DNA of 64,000 nt. It comes from Phoma sp. XZ068 (taxonomy: Eukaryota; Ascomycota; Dothideomycetes; Pleosporales; Didymellaceae). This document shows, piece by piece, positions 20,873 to 32,581 of this stretch (position 1 is the stretch's first letter; every line of letters starts with the position of its first letter). The stretch is from NCBI GenBank assembly GCA_004835665.1, contig RBKR01000023.1, forward strand, positions 806,001-870,000, given 5' to 3'. The position numbers and the translations under genes were made by a program. The notes under the pieces were generated by a model. The model searched no databases. It was given only the letters and a program-made list of their open reading frames with translations, and was not told the origin of the DNA.

Positions 20873-22426
20873 ATGGCGCGGGACGATTCAGAATTCAGCG
20901 CATCCGATGAGGAGATTTTGGAGCATCAAGTAGGCTCGAGGAAGAGGAGGAGACTTTCACCAAGCGCTGAGGACTCTGATCAATCCTCTGGAGGCATCCA
21001 GGTTCCGACTCCGGCTCCAGCTTCAGTACTACCAGTTTCCCCCATCTCACGGATCAAGACAAAACCGCAAACGGTCCAGGCTGAAGTCGAAGCTACGCCA
21101 ATTCTCTCATCAGGACCACCCACGAAGGGAAAGTTGAGCTTTGCATCTATCGATGTAGCTCCCTGGCTTGTAGCATCCTTGTCGTCTATGGAGATCAAGA
21201 GACCTACCGGTATCCAGGCTGCATGTATTCCAGAGATCCTGAAGGGAAGGGATTGTATTGGAGGTAGTCGTACTGGTACAGGTAAAACTGTTGCCTTCTC
21301 GGTGCCTATTATGCAGAAATGGGCGGAGGATCCTGTGGGAATCTTTGGATTGATTATAACACCAACAAGGGAACTGGCCATCCAGATCTTCGAACAGGTC
21401 AAGGCTATTTCGGCGCCCCAGTCGATGAAACCCATTCTCATCACAGGTGGAGCAGACCAGCGTGAGCAGGCCATCAACCTAGCCTCAAGGCCACACATTG
21501 TTGTTGCCACCCCAGGTCGTCTTGCAGAACACATCAAAACCTCTGGCGAAGACACCATCTGTGGTCTTCGACGTGTCAAATTTGTTGTCTTTGACGAAGC
21601 TGATCGGCTCCTTACCCCAGGAAAAGGCAGCATGCTTCCAGACCTGGAAACCTGTCTTTCAGTTGTACCGCCACCCGCACAACGCCAGACGCTTCTTTTC
21701 ACAGCGACAGTCACACCAGAAGTTCTCGCACTGAAAGAGCAACCACGCCCTGGCCGCCCTCCAATCTTTGTCTGCGAAGTCGACACAGAGGAGCTCGCTA
21801 TCCCACCTAAGCTGCAGCAAAAGTATATTCAGACACCCGTCACACACAAGGAATGCTACTTGCATGTTGCCCTCGAGACCCCGGAGAACCTCAAGAAGTC
21901 CGTCATCATCTTCTGCAACCGAACAAAGACAGCCACACTGCTGGAATACATGCTTCGCCTCTTGGGTCACCGCGTGACAGCCCTGCACTCCGGCCTCAAA
22001 CAATCCGACCGTGTCAATAACCTTGCTCGTTTCCGTGCGCAGGCCGCACGCATTCTTGTCGCTACCGACGTTGCAGCCCGTGGTCTCGATATTCCCGAGG
22101 TTGCGCTCGTTATCAACTACGACGTGCCCCGCGACCCAGATGACTACATTCACCGTGTTGGTCGTACGGCTCGTGCTGGGCGTGTGGGAACCAGCATCAC
22201 ATTGATTGGACAGCGAGACGTTGAGCTGATTTTGGCGATCGAGAAGCGCGTTGGCAAGAAGATGGAGGAGTACGAAGAGGAGGGAGTCAGCATCGAGGGC
22301 AGAGTTGTGCGTGATGCTTTGAAGCCAGTCACGGAGAAGAAGCGCGAGGCGATGCTGCAGATCGAAGAAGGCAGGGACGTACTGGGCAAGAGGAAGACTG
22401 GCATGCAGAAGCGCAGAGCAAACTAG
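20873..22426 (+). CDS. dbp8: ATP-dependent RNA helicase Dbp8 (DEAD-box)
   Basis: An intronless frame of 517 residues. An acidic/basic N-terminal tail (about 85 residues) precedes the helicase core. Visible motifs are a Q-motif region (RPTGIQAACIPEILKGRD), Walker A SRTGTGKT at about 132-139, PTRELA, TPGR, DEAD at 241-244, FTAT near 276, ATDVAARGLDIPEV and HRVGRTARAGR. The C-terminal tail is basic. The overall length, the LSFASIDVAPWL entry segment and the tail match the Dbp8/DDX49 group. These enzymes act in the nucleolus in 40S-subunit pre-rRNA processing. The gene converges on the FMN-binding protein gene with only 65 bp between the stops. Confidence 0.93.
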   Translation: MARDDSEFSASDEEILEHQVGSRKRRRLSPSAEDSDQSSGGIQVPTPAPASVLPVSPISRIKTKPQTVQAEVEATPILSSGPPTKGKLSFASIDVAPWLVASLSSMEIKRPTGIQAACIPEILKGRDCIGGSRTGTGKTVAFSVPIMQKWAEDPVGIFGLIITPTRELAIQIFEQVKAISAPQSMKPILITGGADQREQAINLASRPHIVVATPGRLAEHIKTSGEDTICGLRRVKFVVFDEADRLLTPGKGSMLPDLETCLSVVPPPAQRQTLLFTATVTPEVLALKEQPRPGRPPIFVCEVDTEELAIPPKLQQKYIQTPVTHKECYLHVALETPENLKKSVIIFCNRTKTATLLEYMLRLLGHRVTALHSGLKQSDRVNNLARFRAQAARILVATDVAARGLDIPEVALVINYDVPRDPDDYIHRVGRTARAGRVGTSITLIGQRDVELILAIEKRVGKKMEEYEEEGVSIEGRVVRDALKPVTEKKREAMLQIEEGRDVLGKRKTGMQKRRAN

Positions 22427-22491
22427 ACATATGCATGGAACCTCGGATGGATATATAATATGGTACCATAGAACGTAAATTCTACCAAACA

Positions 22492-23317
22492 TCACTTCTC
22501 AATCGCCTCAAAAGCATACGACCGAGCTTTACTACTCTCCTTGACCCTCCACTCCTCAATATACTCCTCCACCTCATCACACCCATTATCCTTCCCAGGC
22601 ACCGGCTCCCCCCACGTCCCCCAATACGGCACCACACCCGTCCACGTCCTCCCCACCAACACCTTATCCTTCAAATCCGCTCTATCGTCACTTGGCCCAC
22701 CATCCCTAACCTTCGCACTCGCCGACACAACCCTAACTTTCAAAATCGACGTCGAACTCAGCTCAGCCTTGGTCGGCGGATTCCTACTCTTCGCCCAACG
22801 CTGCGGAAGAAGATTATCAGTAATACGTTCCATAGCATACAGCGCCTCCGCCTGATCAGTCACGAGCGTCGCATACCCATACACAATTGCGGAGCGATAA
22901 TTACACGAGTTATGAAATGGCGCTAGTGCGAGGACAAGGCCATCGAGGAATGTCGCTGCGACTGTGATGGGTAGGCCTTCACCGCCGCTTTCTTTGCCGT
23001 GCTTGAAAATCCGGCCGGAGACGTAGCCGTGGATGTACACGTCTTGCGATGTGCTTGTCGGGTCGGCATCTTGGGTTTCGTAGTTTCCTGTGCAGCCTAG
23101 CATGGGGAGGACGACTGGGAAGGGGTGTTCTGGGTCGGTGAAGGAGACATGGAGGACGGGGCAGGCGTTGATGAGGGTGTGGATTGTTGTGTAGTCGTAT
23201 GCACCTTGCAAATAATCAGCAAATGTTTGTAAACTTGTAGAGTTGGTTGACGGTACCTCGAGTACCCAGTCGGCCGAGCTTGTTGACTGCCGTTTTAGGA
23301 AATTCTGGTGATGCCAT
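22492..23317 (-). CDS. FMN-binding split-barrel (pyridoxamine 5'-phosphate oxidase-like) protein
   Basis: Two exons on the minus strand (23317-23257, 23204-22492) give 257 residues. Exon 1 supplies the N-terminus MASPEFPKTAVNKLGRLGTR, which runs straight into GAYDYTTIHTLINACPVLHV, a typical start of the flavin-nucleotide-binding, Pyridox_ox_2-type family. Other family-like segments are YIHGYVSGRIFKHG, GLPITVAATFLDGLVLA and NYRSAIVYGYATLV. Members bind FMN. The physiological substrate is generally unknown, and none can be inferred here. The protein is cytosolic by appearance. It lies between Dbp8 and a P450 gene, but I see no sign that they share a pathway. Confidence 0.85.
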
Positions 23318-23804
23318 TGTCGTGGGTTACTTTCTCTCAGGCTTATACAAGCTCAATGTTGGTCTTGAGCGCGGATACTGCCTCTATAATGCTAGGCCTT
23401 CTAATTCTAACTTATACTTGCTGTTGCAGCCCTCGATAACACGATTATTTCGTATATGTGGATCACACCTTTGGACCATGGCAGTACTTTGCGAGGACGT
23501 TGACACTGCCCTGCTCATCACGTAGGGTCATCGGCAGTACCTGCCACCTCGAGATGCGGAGGTCGTAATCGCGGGGCACTGATTGGTTGCGTGAGCTCCT
23601 CAGGGTTCACGACATAAGCGTTTGGAGCGTGTACGGTGATTTTTGAGGGCATAAGGAATGGATGGAAGATGATTGTGCCGGATATCGTTGGGTAATCACG
23701 GACGAGGGTCAGATGTGTTTGGATTGGGATGATAGGTAGTTGTTGCTATCTGCATGCTTGAACGCTTCAATACAATGACTATGAACGAGAACACGGCTTC
23801 GCTT

Positions 23805-25490
23805 CTAAGACTCCGTCTTCGTAACCCGTGGCCTAAAGCGCGTATTGAAGTTCCTCTGTGTGACAAACCACGCATTATGCGTCTTCCACTCCGCACCGGG
23901 GTACTCAAGCTCAACCTCAAACCTCCGTAGGAAACTCGGCACCAACTTGTAAATCTCCAACAAGCTGATGTTTTTCCCAATACATGTCCGCGCTCCAGCG
24001 CCAAACTGTAGCATGCTGCCCTTCATCTCCTTCAACTTCTCTGGACTCGCCTCCAGCCAGCGCTCAGGTCGGAAGGTGTCGACGTTGGCCCCGAAGACTT
24101 CGGGACGGCGGTGAACCACCCAGGCGTTGCAGCCGACGATTGTGCCACCGGGGATGAACGAGTCAAGGATTTGCATGCCCTGCTTTGGCACGACGCGCTC
24201 GAGGATGAGGCCTGGCGCGGGGTGCATCCGGAAGGATTCCTGGATGACAGCGTCGAGATAGGGCAACTTCTGGGCTTCGGGCCAGGATACGGTTTTATCG
24301 GGACGCTCTTCAATAACACCAGTCGCAGCAGCGTTGTCGAGCTCCTCCATCAGTTTTGCGTATACTTGCGGGTGCTTGACGACGAAGTAGAATACGGCGG
24401 ATAGCGAGATGGCGGTTGTTTCTGAACCTGCAAAGACCATGGATGCGCATGTTGCGAGAATGCGGCGCTCATCCATGAACGGGTGGTCGTGGGATGCTTG
24501 GGCAAATTTGGACAGGAGGTCGATTCCGCGGGGGTTGGCGCGCTCATCGTCTGAGAGGCCGAATTTCTTGATCTTGGACATCTGCTGGGCCCGCTCGTTC
24601 GAGCGTGAGAGTGCGAAGAGAGTCACTGGGTGGACGCGTTTGTCGAGACCAATGCGTTGGGCGAAGAGACTGATGGGGTTCTTCCAGAGAATGCGGTCGA
24701 GGATGGGCATTTGGCCGACCTAAACGAATGTAAGTATAAATGATGGTGTTGTAGAAAGTCAGATGTTCTTACCGGCGCGACGTAATCAAAGAACTTGCCC
24801 AAAAACCCGATGATGTTGTCGACATCCTTGTTGCCCTCAACGAATCCCAGGCGTTTACTCCAGGTCAGGTCCCCGATGACATCGAAAGCGAAGAACTGCA
24901 GCCACTGACTGAAATTGCAACTTCTACCAGGATTGGCGAACTCGGCTTCTGTCTTATCGAGCCAGTAGGTGAGCGTAGAGTTGACGAGTGGCTCGTAGTT
25001 GACCAGTGAGCTCATGGCAAATGCGCTATTCACACAACGACGGTACTTGGCATGGAAGTCCTCATCGGTGGTTGAGAACAACGAGAGCAGTGCCTTGCCG
25101 TTCGCTACAGAGGCTTGGACTGGGTAGAAGTCCGACTTCCTAACATTAGCATCCGCATTCACGGACGTTCATCCATGCACGTACCTTGTAGACACCCTTG
25201 TTCAGGCCATAGATGGCTTTGATTGCTTTTGGATCTGCGAAAGAGAGGACATTTGGTCCCAGCCGCACAATATCACCATGTTCACGGTGCAAGGCAAGCG
25301 TCGTCCATTGATGGTTCTTCTTCGATACGTCTCGTAGTCTCCACCAGTTACTGTATCCCGCTAATGTTGGACCAGGATATTTGTTCAGTCCTTTCCAGTA
25401 CTTGTTGCTGATGAGGTAGCCTGCAACGAGAGAGACAAGTACGATGGGCCAGTATCGCACGAGAAGTGGTAGTAGCTCGTTGAGGAGCAT
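23805..25490 (-). CDS. cytochrome P450 monooxygenase
   Basis: Three exons on the minus strand (25490-25185, 25135-24773, 24719-23805) give 527 residues, a normal P450 length. An N-terminal membrane anchor (about residues 13-31, YWPIVLVSLVAGYLI) is followed by the Pro-rich hinge KYPGPTLAGYSNWW. The I-helix has AGSETT, the K-helix ESFRMHP (ExxR), then FRPERW, and the heme loop FGAGARTCIGKN contains the Cys ligand. The protein resembles the pisatin-demethylase-like group of fungal P450s (VYKSDFYPVQ, MVFAGSETTA), but the substrate cannot be predicted. The first intron uses a GAAG| acceptor so that VYK joins SDFYPVQ in frame. No biosynthetic backbone gene is nearby. Confidence 0.92.
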
Positions 25491-28400
25491 TGTGTATTAT
25501 TATCTCGGCCCGACAGTCAAAGAAAGACAAAAGGGAAGATGTGGTAGGAAAGTTACACTACATTAACATCAAATTGGGGCAAGACATGGTGATATTTGAG
25601 GCCATCGATCGGGCGAGATCTGACACCCAGTGTCGGAATACATTCGGAATCGTGTTGGGATACGTAAGGTTGGAGTGTGTCGGCAGTTGCGAAACGAAAT
25701 TGAGTTGTACATTTGACAATGCTGTGGAGCCGTGGCAATCCACTGCGGGATTGGCCCGTGGAGAGTGGCTCCGGGGCGCGGGGTAACAACACCACGAAAT
25801 GTTCACTTTGCACTCGTATCGTCATGTCATCTTTTGAGGTCGCTGGAACTAGTTCGTGGTCCCTTTTAACATTCTAATGAGGCAATCTTTTAGTTCTCTG
25901 GTATACAATATGCGCAGCTTCTCATATTGTGTATTTCCCACCTCGGCACATGCCGACGTGCGAAAACATAACAATGCTCCCGATTCTTCCGTGCTGCTTC
26001 TATTATGAACTGCCGACAATATTTGTTACGATAGCGAAGTGTCATGGCAGGAACATGAGATATCGGCAGTTGTGACTTGCTCGGCAGATGCGTTGTGCTG
26101 TCCTTCGGGCTGCTGATTAAGGCGCGAAAAGCCCGATTGGCCGATCATCCACGTGACCTTGTCCGAGGCCATCACCGGTACATTAATGGCGTCGATGTTG
26201 ATTCTAACAGTGAGATAGATGAACGTTCCAGTAATAGAACATAGGATGAGGTTAAGTTCTATGTCTTTTAAGATGTCATTTCAATCGAGTGCCGCCAAGC
26301 GAACAGTGAGCACTGAAGGCTCACACGAAAATAGTCAGAATGGTATAAGATGGCCTTCCTTGGTGATGACGGCGGACCTCCCATTGCTGCGATTGTGCAC
26401 ATTGATTTCTAGCACGATAAGTGTGTGCATAGCCACCATCGAGGATCGCACCACGGAAACATCTCCTTACTCCGTTGCTACAACACAATGGTAGATATAT
26501 AAACCGAAAGCCTCCAGCATGAAGCCTGGTCATGCATCCGACTTGGAGCCTATGAGCAGGTACTTAGAGCGCGTTCTCCTGGGACAAAAGCAATCTTGCT
26601 CATGGCCAAGCATTTTGAGACCGCAGTACGTGGCTGGGTCTGCATAGTGTTGAAATACGCAATCGGTCCTTGACACTTCTAAAGTGGAGTCCAGTCTTGT
26701 CGACCTACTCCTTGCAAGTTCGTGCTGCTGCCTATTGTTTGCTTTCATCCATGACCTGTCGCGCCTTGTTGGCTGTTAGTGTACATTGGAGATACCGCAG
26801 ACGTATATCGTGAGCCATGCACTACACAAAAGCGACGCGGTATCGGTCGATGCATAGCGAAGGATCAAGATGATTTGGACGGCTGTTGCAAGCGGTACCA
26901 TGATCCTTGGTGCAGATAGGTGTCAAACAGTGGCATGTTTTGCGAAGCGCCGCCGTCGAACAGTGATGGAGTGTGCGTCACCGAGCACCGTACGGCAGCG
27001 ACCTGATCCATGGGAACTGGGCACAGGCATGCTTGCTTGATGTTGTCGGCGTCTGCAAGCCTCATCAACACCGCTGTGCCTGTGGCTGTCGTCGCTTAGT
27101 AGAGTGAGGTTCGTAGAAGGTTACCGAGCAACCTCATCTCCCGAGCTCCCCGATCGCTTAGCCTTTACAATTCATCTGAACCAACTTCTCGAAGCGACTG
27201 CCTTATGCAAGTGATGTAAGTATCGACACCAAGGTTGTGGGCTTCCGTAATCCCCGGATGCCCAGCCCTGCCGTTCGAGGGTCCATACAGCGGCAGCATC
27301 GACACACCCACCACCCTTTTGGGATGGCCAGACCAGATCTTAGTCTCCAGTCTCGGAATAATCTTACCACAACACCCACACCCGGACCTGCCCCCCTGGC
27401 CCCGCTAATACTCAACAACTTCCCGATTCTGTTTGAGATGCATCCACATCGCTGGGAGGTGGGTGATCACTGCCGTTAGTACTTGCTTAAAAAAACTGGT
27501 GAATGAGAGACGACGGGGAGCATTGACATGTCTGCCGTCGACACACACTGAAACATATACGATGAGTATGGCGCCGTGTCTGTGAACGGTGTGTCCTGCA
27601 TGTGAAGAGGCACTCCCTTCACAGACGTGCCGTTCCGGGGTCGAGAACGAGCAGTGAGGCTTGCAGAGCTTGCGCGACTTTCGCGAGCGAACCGTCTCCG
27701 CGTTGTGTAACCTCTGTACAGACGCACCAACATCCGCAAATGGCTAACGAGCGTGCATGTGAAAACGGTGCCCGCCTTTGCTTGGTGTTGGTGTTCGCGA
27801 TGCCGGAGGGTTCGAGTGGGAGAGCAAGTGCAACGAGGGGTAGGTCTACAGGTTCATCCTTGTACAAGCAGACACTTCGAGTCGTGTACAAGGCAAGACG
27901 AAGCATGCATGACTGCGCTGAAAACCTTGAAGGCCGGTCGACGGGATAACTCATCCTCTAAGACGTGCTGGCGGCTGGGTGAGTCACGAAGCTCCACGTC
28001 GGCGCGCATGCCGCATGCGCTTACAACAACGCGCCGGCAGTATTTGAAACGGCGCCGAAGAGTCTGCACAAGCGGGCAGATACTGACGATAGTGCTACGG
28101 TTGCGAAAGGCCAGACGTCACGTCCAAGATTGCAGAGTGAGGATGAAGCCTGCAAGAAGAGTTGAGGATGTGGAGACGGGCAACGCCGCCCGAAGCCGGC
28201 TCTAGCGTGAGTGACCCCTGTCAAGCTGAGGACATCTCGAAGCAGGAAAGAGCAACACCAAAATCATGCTCTTCATGCACATTCCTGGTTTCAACAGTGC
28301 ACTCATCCGAGTGCCAGCAAAGCAGCATCGTCAGTCCGCCGCAACCGGCCCGGTGGTGTTGCGTAGCGCCCCGCATATCTCGTTTGCCGTGAGGCGCAGA

Positions 28401-30093
28401 CGCTGCAGATCCAACGTGCAGGTTTCGGGGGGCTCCTTTGCAGCCTTTTGCAGGTTTTGAAACATGGCAGACATATAATGCTATCGATAAGAGAGAAACG
28501 ACCGTGCCAACGGGTCTTTCGACAGGTTGATCTGGGGTTGCTAACACTTGCGTAATCGCCTCGTAGTGCTTCCGTAGGAGAGGATGTCCCAATGGCAGGC
28601 GAATGCTGAGGACAGCAAACAAGTCCTGAAACGGAATCTCACTTTGGCATTCTCTCCCGCGCAGGAGAATTTTCCAATGCCCGTTCATAATCAGCGGTAG
28701 TATATCCGGGTCTTGCGACCCGAGCCCTGAAGTCGGCGCGTCCGAGATCTGCCCTCCGCCGCCAGCACAGCCTCATCGGTCATTCTTCAGGTGGCGCATG
28801 ACTGCCGGCCCCTCCGCGTGAGCAGCAGCGCCCGATCACGCGGTCTGAAGTTGCTCGAGCAGGTTGCGGTTGCGCAAGACTTGATGCTTCAGTACGCGCG
28901 CAGAGGTACTCGACGATGGCACCTGAGGTATTTTAGCCAGTGCCTGGACGTTGGGATCACATGAGAAGCGGCTTTGCTAAAGCCTGTCGCAGCGGATGTG
29001 ATCCTTGCTCTGATCCCTGCCGTAGCCAGCTGCGCCAGGTGATTGGGCCGCCCGAGTTGCGCCCATCGCTAGCTCCAAGTAACGTCGTCCTGTAGGTGAG
29101 CCAAGCACTGCTCAACGACACCCACCTTCGTCAAACCCTTAGAGACACCTCGAGCAGCCAGCCTGTCTGCGTCGTCGCCCCTTGAGCCGGGCGCTCCCAA
29201 AGGGGTAGCAAAGCCGTTTCGGTGCGCACTCCCTCTGGACGTTGCAGGCAAGCTTCTGGAATCGAGGCCGAGCAGTAAGCGCACTCGGGCAGAGCCCACC
29301 GTCGACAGGCACCCTCCTCGCGCAAATCGCGTGTAGCCCACTTGGGCAGAGGCGCCTGCGTGGTGCCGCTGTGGACTGCAAGTGGGCTCCACTGCATCCT
29401 GCGGGCATCGAGCAGGTTCTCAGGGCGTTTCGTATGCACAGGCGACGGCGAGCGTCGCTCAGCTGCCATGGTCAGGACCACGCACGGCGGCATCATCGCG
29501 CAATGATTATGCTTTTGGCCATGTCCCCAAAGCATGATAATGGAGCGATCAAGCACCGTTTCGGTCGTCATCTCCGTGTGCATGGCCTAGAAGGGCATTT
29601 CGCGAACAGACGAGCAGTATGGGGGCATCGAAATCTCCCGTACGCAGGCTTCCGCCTATCCACGCGTGCGCAACGCGGTGCCTCCGTTCAGGTCAGCTTA
29701 GATCCGACTAAAGCTGCAGCTGCAGGCTTTGGCCGTATGCACGTTAAGCAAGCTAGGTGCGCAGTGCAGCAAAATGGGGCAGTGTGCATGCACGTCTGCC
29801 GGGATGCTGTGGCCACGCCGGGCGACCCATGATCGACGCTTGTAAGCTCTTAAAGAATAGATCCCACCCTCACCACTAGCCTTCCCTACCCTCCACCTCC
29901 CACCTCGCCTTCCCCTCTCCTCATTCGCCCGCCCTCTTGTCTCCTCTCTACCTCCACGGCGAGCCCTGCAAAAAATTACTTCCGCCCGAGACAACGGTTT
30001 CTTTTACTTTCGTTTGTTCCCTTCGCTTCTGTTGATTCCTTCGTCCCGTCTAATATCGCCCGTCTCGCACCACACAACGCACCGACCATCACC
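25491..30093. other. 4.6-kb region without a recognised gene
   Basis: Many short overlapping frames occur on both strands (the longest, 29242-29832 plus, is 196 codons), but none has a recognisable domain, intron structure or low-noise composition. A CACGTG box occurs near 26151 and a pyrimidine tract at 29862-29958. The rest shows no transposon termini, tandem repeats or RNA genes. The composition is balanced to GC-rich, so this is not an AT-rich, mutation-scarred repeat. Confidence 0.4.
29862..29958 (+). promoter_or_regulatory. pyrimidine-rich core promoter tract
   Basis: About 97 bases composed almost entirely of C and T lie 135-230 bases before the start codon at 30094. Such CT tracts are typical of core promoters of well-expressed genes in filamentous fungi. 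The regulatory role is inferred from position and composition. Confidence 0.5.
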
Positions 30094-31143
30094 ATGCCGA
30101 TCCAGCTACTACCCGCCTCGGCTGCTGCCTTTGCGCCACGATCAACCGTCAACGTCGTCTTGAACTCAAAGGCCGAGCCGTGGTTAACACAGACCCTGAA
30201 GCGCGTCAACCGGGTCAAGCGCCCATTGAACAGCGTGCAGCAGCACACTCGATGCCTCACCGAAACCCTGTCCGGCAAGAACGCCATCTGGTCGCTGAGC
30301 TCCATCATGGTCCCAAAGGCCCCGGATTCGGAACTGCGCAGGGACTCCAACCCACTGGTCGAGGCGCTGTTCAACTACCAGCTCATCCACATCGAGGCGT
30401 ACGTCGTACACGTCGACATGGTGTCACAGCATGAGGTTGCATTCAAGCTTACACAGGAGACCATTGATGCGCTTATCGAGTACCACAAGGACATCTACTC
30501 GGTCGACGTATCCGCCAGCACCTGGGAGTGGGCCGAGAAGGAGCAGCAGGTCAAGAAGCTGCAGGATGGGTTCGTGCAGGCCGTCAACCGCTACGTCTTC
30601 CGCACCGGCGCACGCGCGCTCGAGGGCATGGAGGAGGAAGGCGCCGGAGAACTACTCGAGGGCCGAGGTGAGGACGTCAAGGCTGCCATCATGGGCCTGT
30701 TCCTCCCGCTCCTGCCTCCTCCCCCCAGGATCGTCGATGTTGTCCGTCCTGCTCCCCTTCTTCCCAGCACACCTGGTCACGCCAACTGGTGGCAGCCGAC
30801 ACAGTACTTGTCGCCGCCGCAGATGGACTCGTGGAGAGTTCTCCCCTCGACGCCCAGCCCGACCATCACCACCTGCAGTGAGCACTCACCCTCGTACTGG
30901 AGCACCATGGGCACGCAGAGTATGGAGCCCTTCCAGCTGCCGTCGCCCACACCGTCGTTTAGCCAGCCATGCTACAACTCGACGAGTGCGTACTACAGCC
31001 CGCCGCAGGCAGTCGCACCGATCCCTTGCCTTCCCCTGCCCAGCGTGCTGGCCCAGCAATGCGGGTCCAGCGCAGCACACGGTGGGTTCGGAGGGTTCGG
31101 GTGGGACACAGGGTTCGCAACACAATACGCCGCGTTCACCTAA
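30094..31143 (+). CDS. hypothetical protein with Pro/Ser-rich C-terminal half
   Basis: A single frame of 349 residues starting in a good context (ACCATGCCG). I do not recognise a family. Residues 1-215 look folded and helical, with segments such as LVEALFNYQLIHIEAYVVHV and LIEYHKDIYSVDVSAS. A short hydrophobic stretch (AAIMGLFLPLLPPPP) lies near 206-220. The C-terminal ~130 residues are rich in Pro, Ser, Thr, Tyr and Gln and end in a Gly/Phe-rich segment, which suggests a disordered tail. There is no signal peptide. The pyrimidine tract upstream and the clean frame favour a real, expressed gene. A transcription-related role is possible but not supported. Confidence 0.7.
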   Translation: MPIQLLPASAAAFAPRSTVNVVLNSKAEPWLTQTLKRVNRVKRPLNSVQQHTRCLTETLSGKNAIWSLSSIMVPKAPDSELRRDSNPLVEALFNYQLIHIEAYVVHVDMVSQHEVAFKLTQETIDALIEYHKDIYSVDVSASTWEWAEKEQQVKKLQDGFVQAVNRYVFRTGARALEGMEEEGAGELLEGRGEDVKAAIMGLFLPLLPPPPRIVDVVRPAPLLPSTPGHANWWQPTQYLSPPQMDSWRVLPSTPSPTITTCSEHSPSYWSTMGTQSMEPFQLPSPTPSFSQPCYNSTSAYYSPPQAVAPIPCLPLPSVLAQQCGSSAAHGGFGGFGWDTGFATQYAAFT

Positions 31144-32581
31144 GCAGAACACGTCAGTCTGTGATACCCTGTCCCCTCGGTCGATAGCTGGAAGCGCGGA
31201 CCTGGCCAGTCCCTGAGCGCACCAATACCTTCGACACCCCTGGTTCGAGACATCAGCGATATTCACCACATGTTGTCAGCACACAACATCCAAGGCATGG
31301 GACGGCGTTTGATCAACATTAGCGAGCGTTTGCTTTCCTTTTCTCTCCTCTCTTCCCGTACATGAGTTTTTGATACCTGTTTGATTTTTTAGCGAGCGTT
31401 TCTTTTGTCGTATATCGACGACGCCTCCCTAGTTGGACGGCTCCTTTCTTTGTTGCATCTCTGGGAGGACTGCATTGCTTTGCATTATCACGGAAGACAC
31501 GGATACAGATGGCCTCGCGGCCTCCTCGAGTCGGGCACTCGAGCTCTCTTGTTCGGGTTGTTTTTGTTTTTTGTTTAATGTCGTCATGACTGGGACGTTC
31601 TGGGTGCGAGCTCTTCATTGAGTCTGGCAAGATCCAGCTTAATGAGTTGACGCATCATGTTTACGTTCCTACCCGCTCGGTCTGGTATGGATTGCCAGCT
31701 GGAAGATGCTGAGACGAGGGTGTCGACATGAAAAGTTATACACGCATCTTGAGGATGCCCCTGTAATAGCTCGTCTCTGCCGCATGGCGTGGAGGTCGAT
31801 GAGGGAAGTTGTGTGCGAGGTCGTGACAAGAGCACGCTAGTCGTGGTCTTGGCTGAGGAGTGGTTCTCTGCTTGCGGAGCAGCCACTCTATCGCCTTGCG
31901 CGCTGCTTCCTTGATCGAGTCGACATGTCAGCGCAGCAGAGACACCAAGCCCAGGACCCCGGCGGCCCCTGGCCACTCCCGGGTGGAGTGTAGAACACTA
32001 CAAACACAGAAGCTAGCTTCTCCACCTTAAACAGTCTAAATCTAATTGAAAAAGACTACGTTGAAAAAAATGAAAACCATTCAATACAACTGCTCCAAGA
32101 ATGATGATGAAAGTGATGAAAGTGAGGATCATGCAAAATTGAGGCGTCGGCGTTCGCCGATGAGCATGTACCAGAGGGCTGGGCCGGCGAATCTGGGGAA
32201 GCACGAGCGGGGCACTGGCTCCGAAATAGACGTGCTGCATTTGCTCACCCGAAAGCAAGCGAGATGGATGGGACGATTACGGTGGGTATGGACAGCCAGG
32301 CTGAGCGAGTGTCGTGTGCCTTTGTTTGGCCGGCGGTTCCAGGGCGGGTGCTTTGACGTCGAAACGCAGCGGCCGAGCTGGTTGCGACATGTGCCTGTCT
32401 CATCCCAGCACTCCAGCACTCCAGCACGCAAGAGCAGCACGCAGCACGCAGCATCCAGCACCAGCGCCCAGCACCAGCGCCCAGCACCAGCATTCTCACA
32501 TTCTTACCCCCTCCGCAGCGCTGGGCCACACCGATGGCGCTTGCCTGGCCATAGTGACGCCCTGAAAGTGCAACGGCGACG
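31144..32581. other. intergenic with a CAGC-rich repeat
   Basis: About 1.4 kb between two plus-strand genes. The first part is probably the 3' untranslated region of the upstream gene. The only structure seen is the degenerate repeat at 32405-32491. Short frames on both strands look like chance. Confidence 0.45.
32405..32491. repeat. degenerate CCAGCA-type minisatellite
   Basis: Repeated CAGCACTC, CAGCACG and CAGCGCC units occur in tandem, with two near-perfect copies of CCAGCACCAGCGCC. The array lies about 90-180 bases before the proposed start of the Gid4-like gene. Confidence 0.7.

Noticed and set aside
22492..25490. P450 plus FMN-binding protein as part of a secondary-metabolite cluster
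   Set aside because: No polyketide synthase, peptide synthetase, terpene cyclase or matching transporter lies nearby. The neighbours are Dbp8 and gene-free DNA.
29131..29832. Overlapping long frames on both strands (150 and 196 codons)
   Set aside because: Overlap on opposite strands in GC-rich DNA with no family content points to chance.
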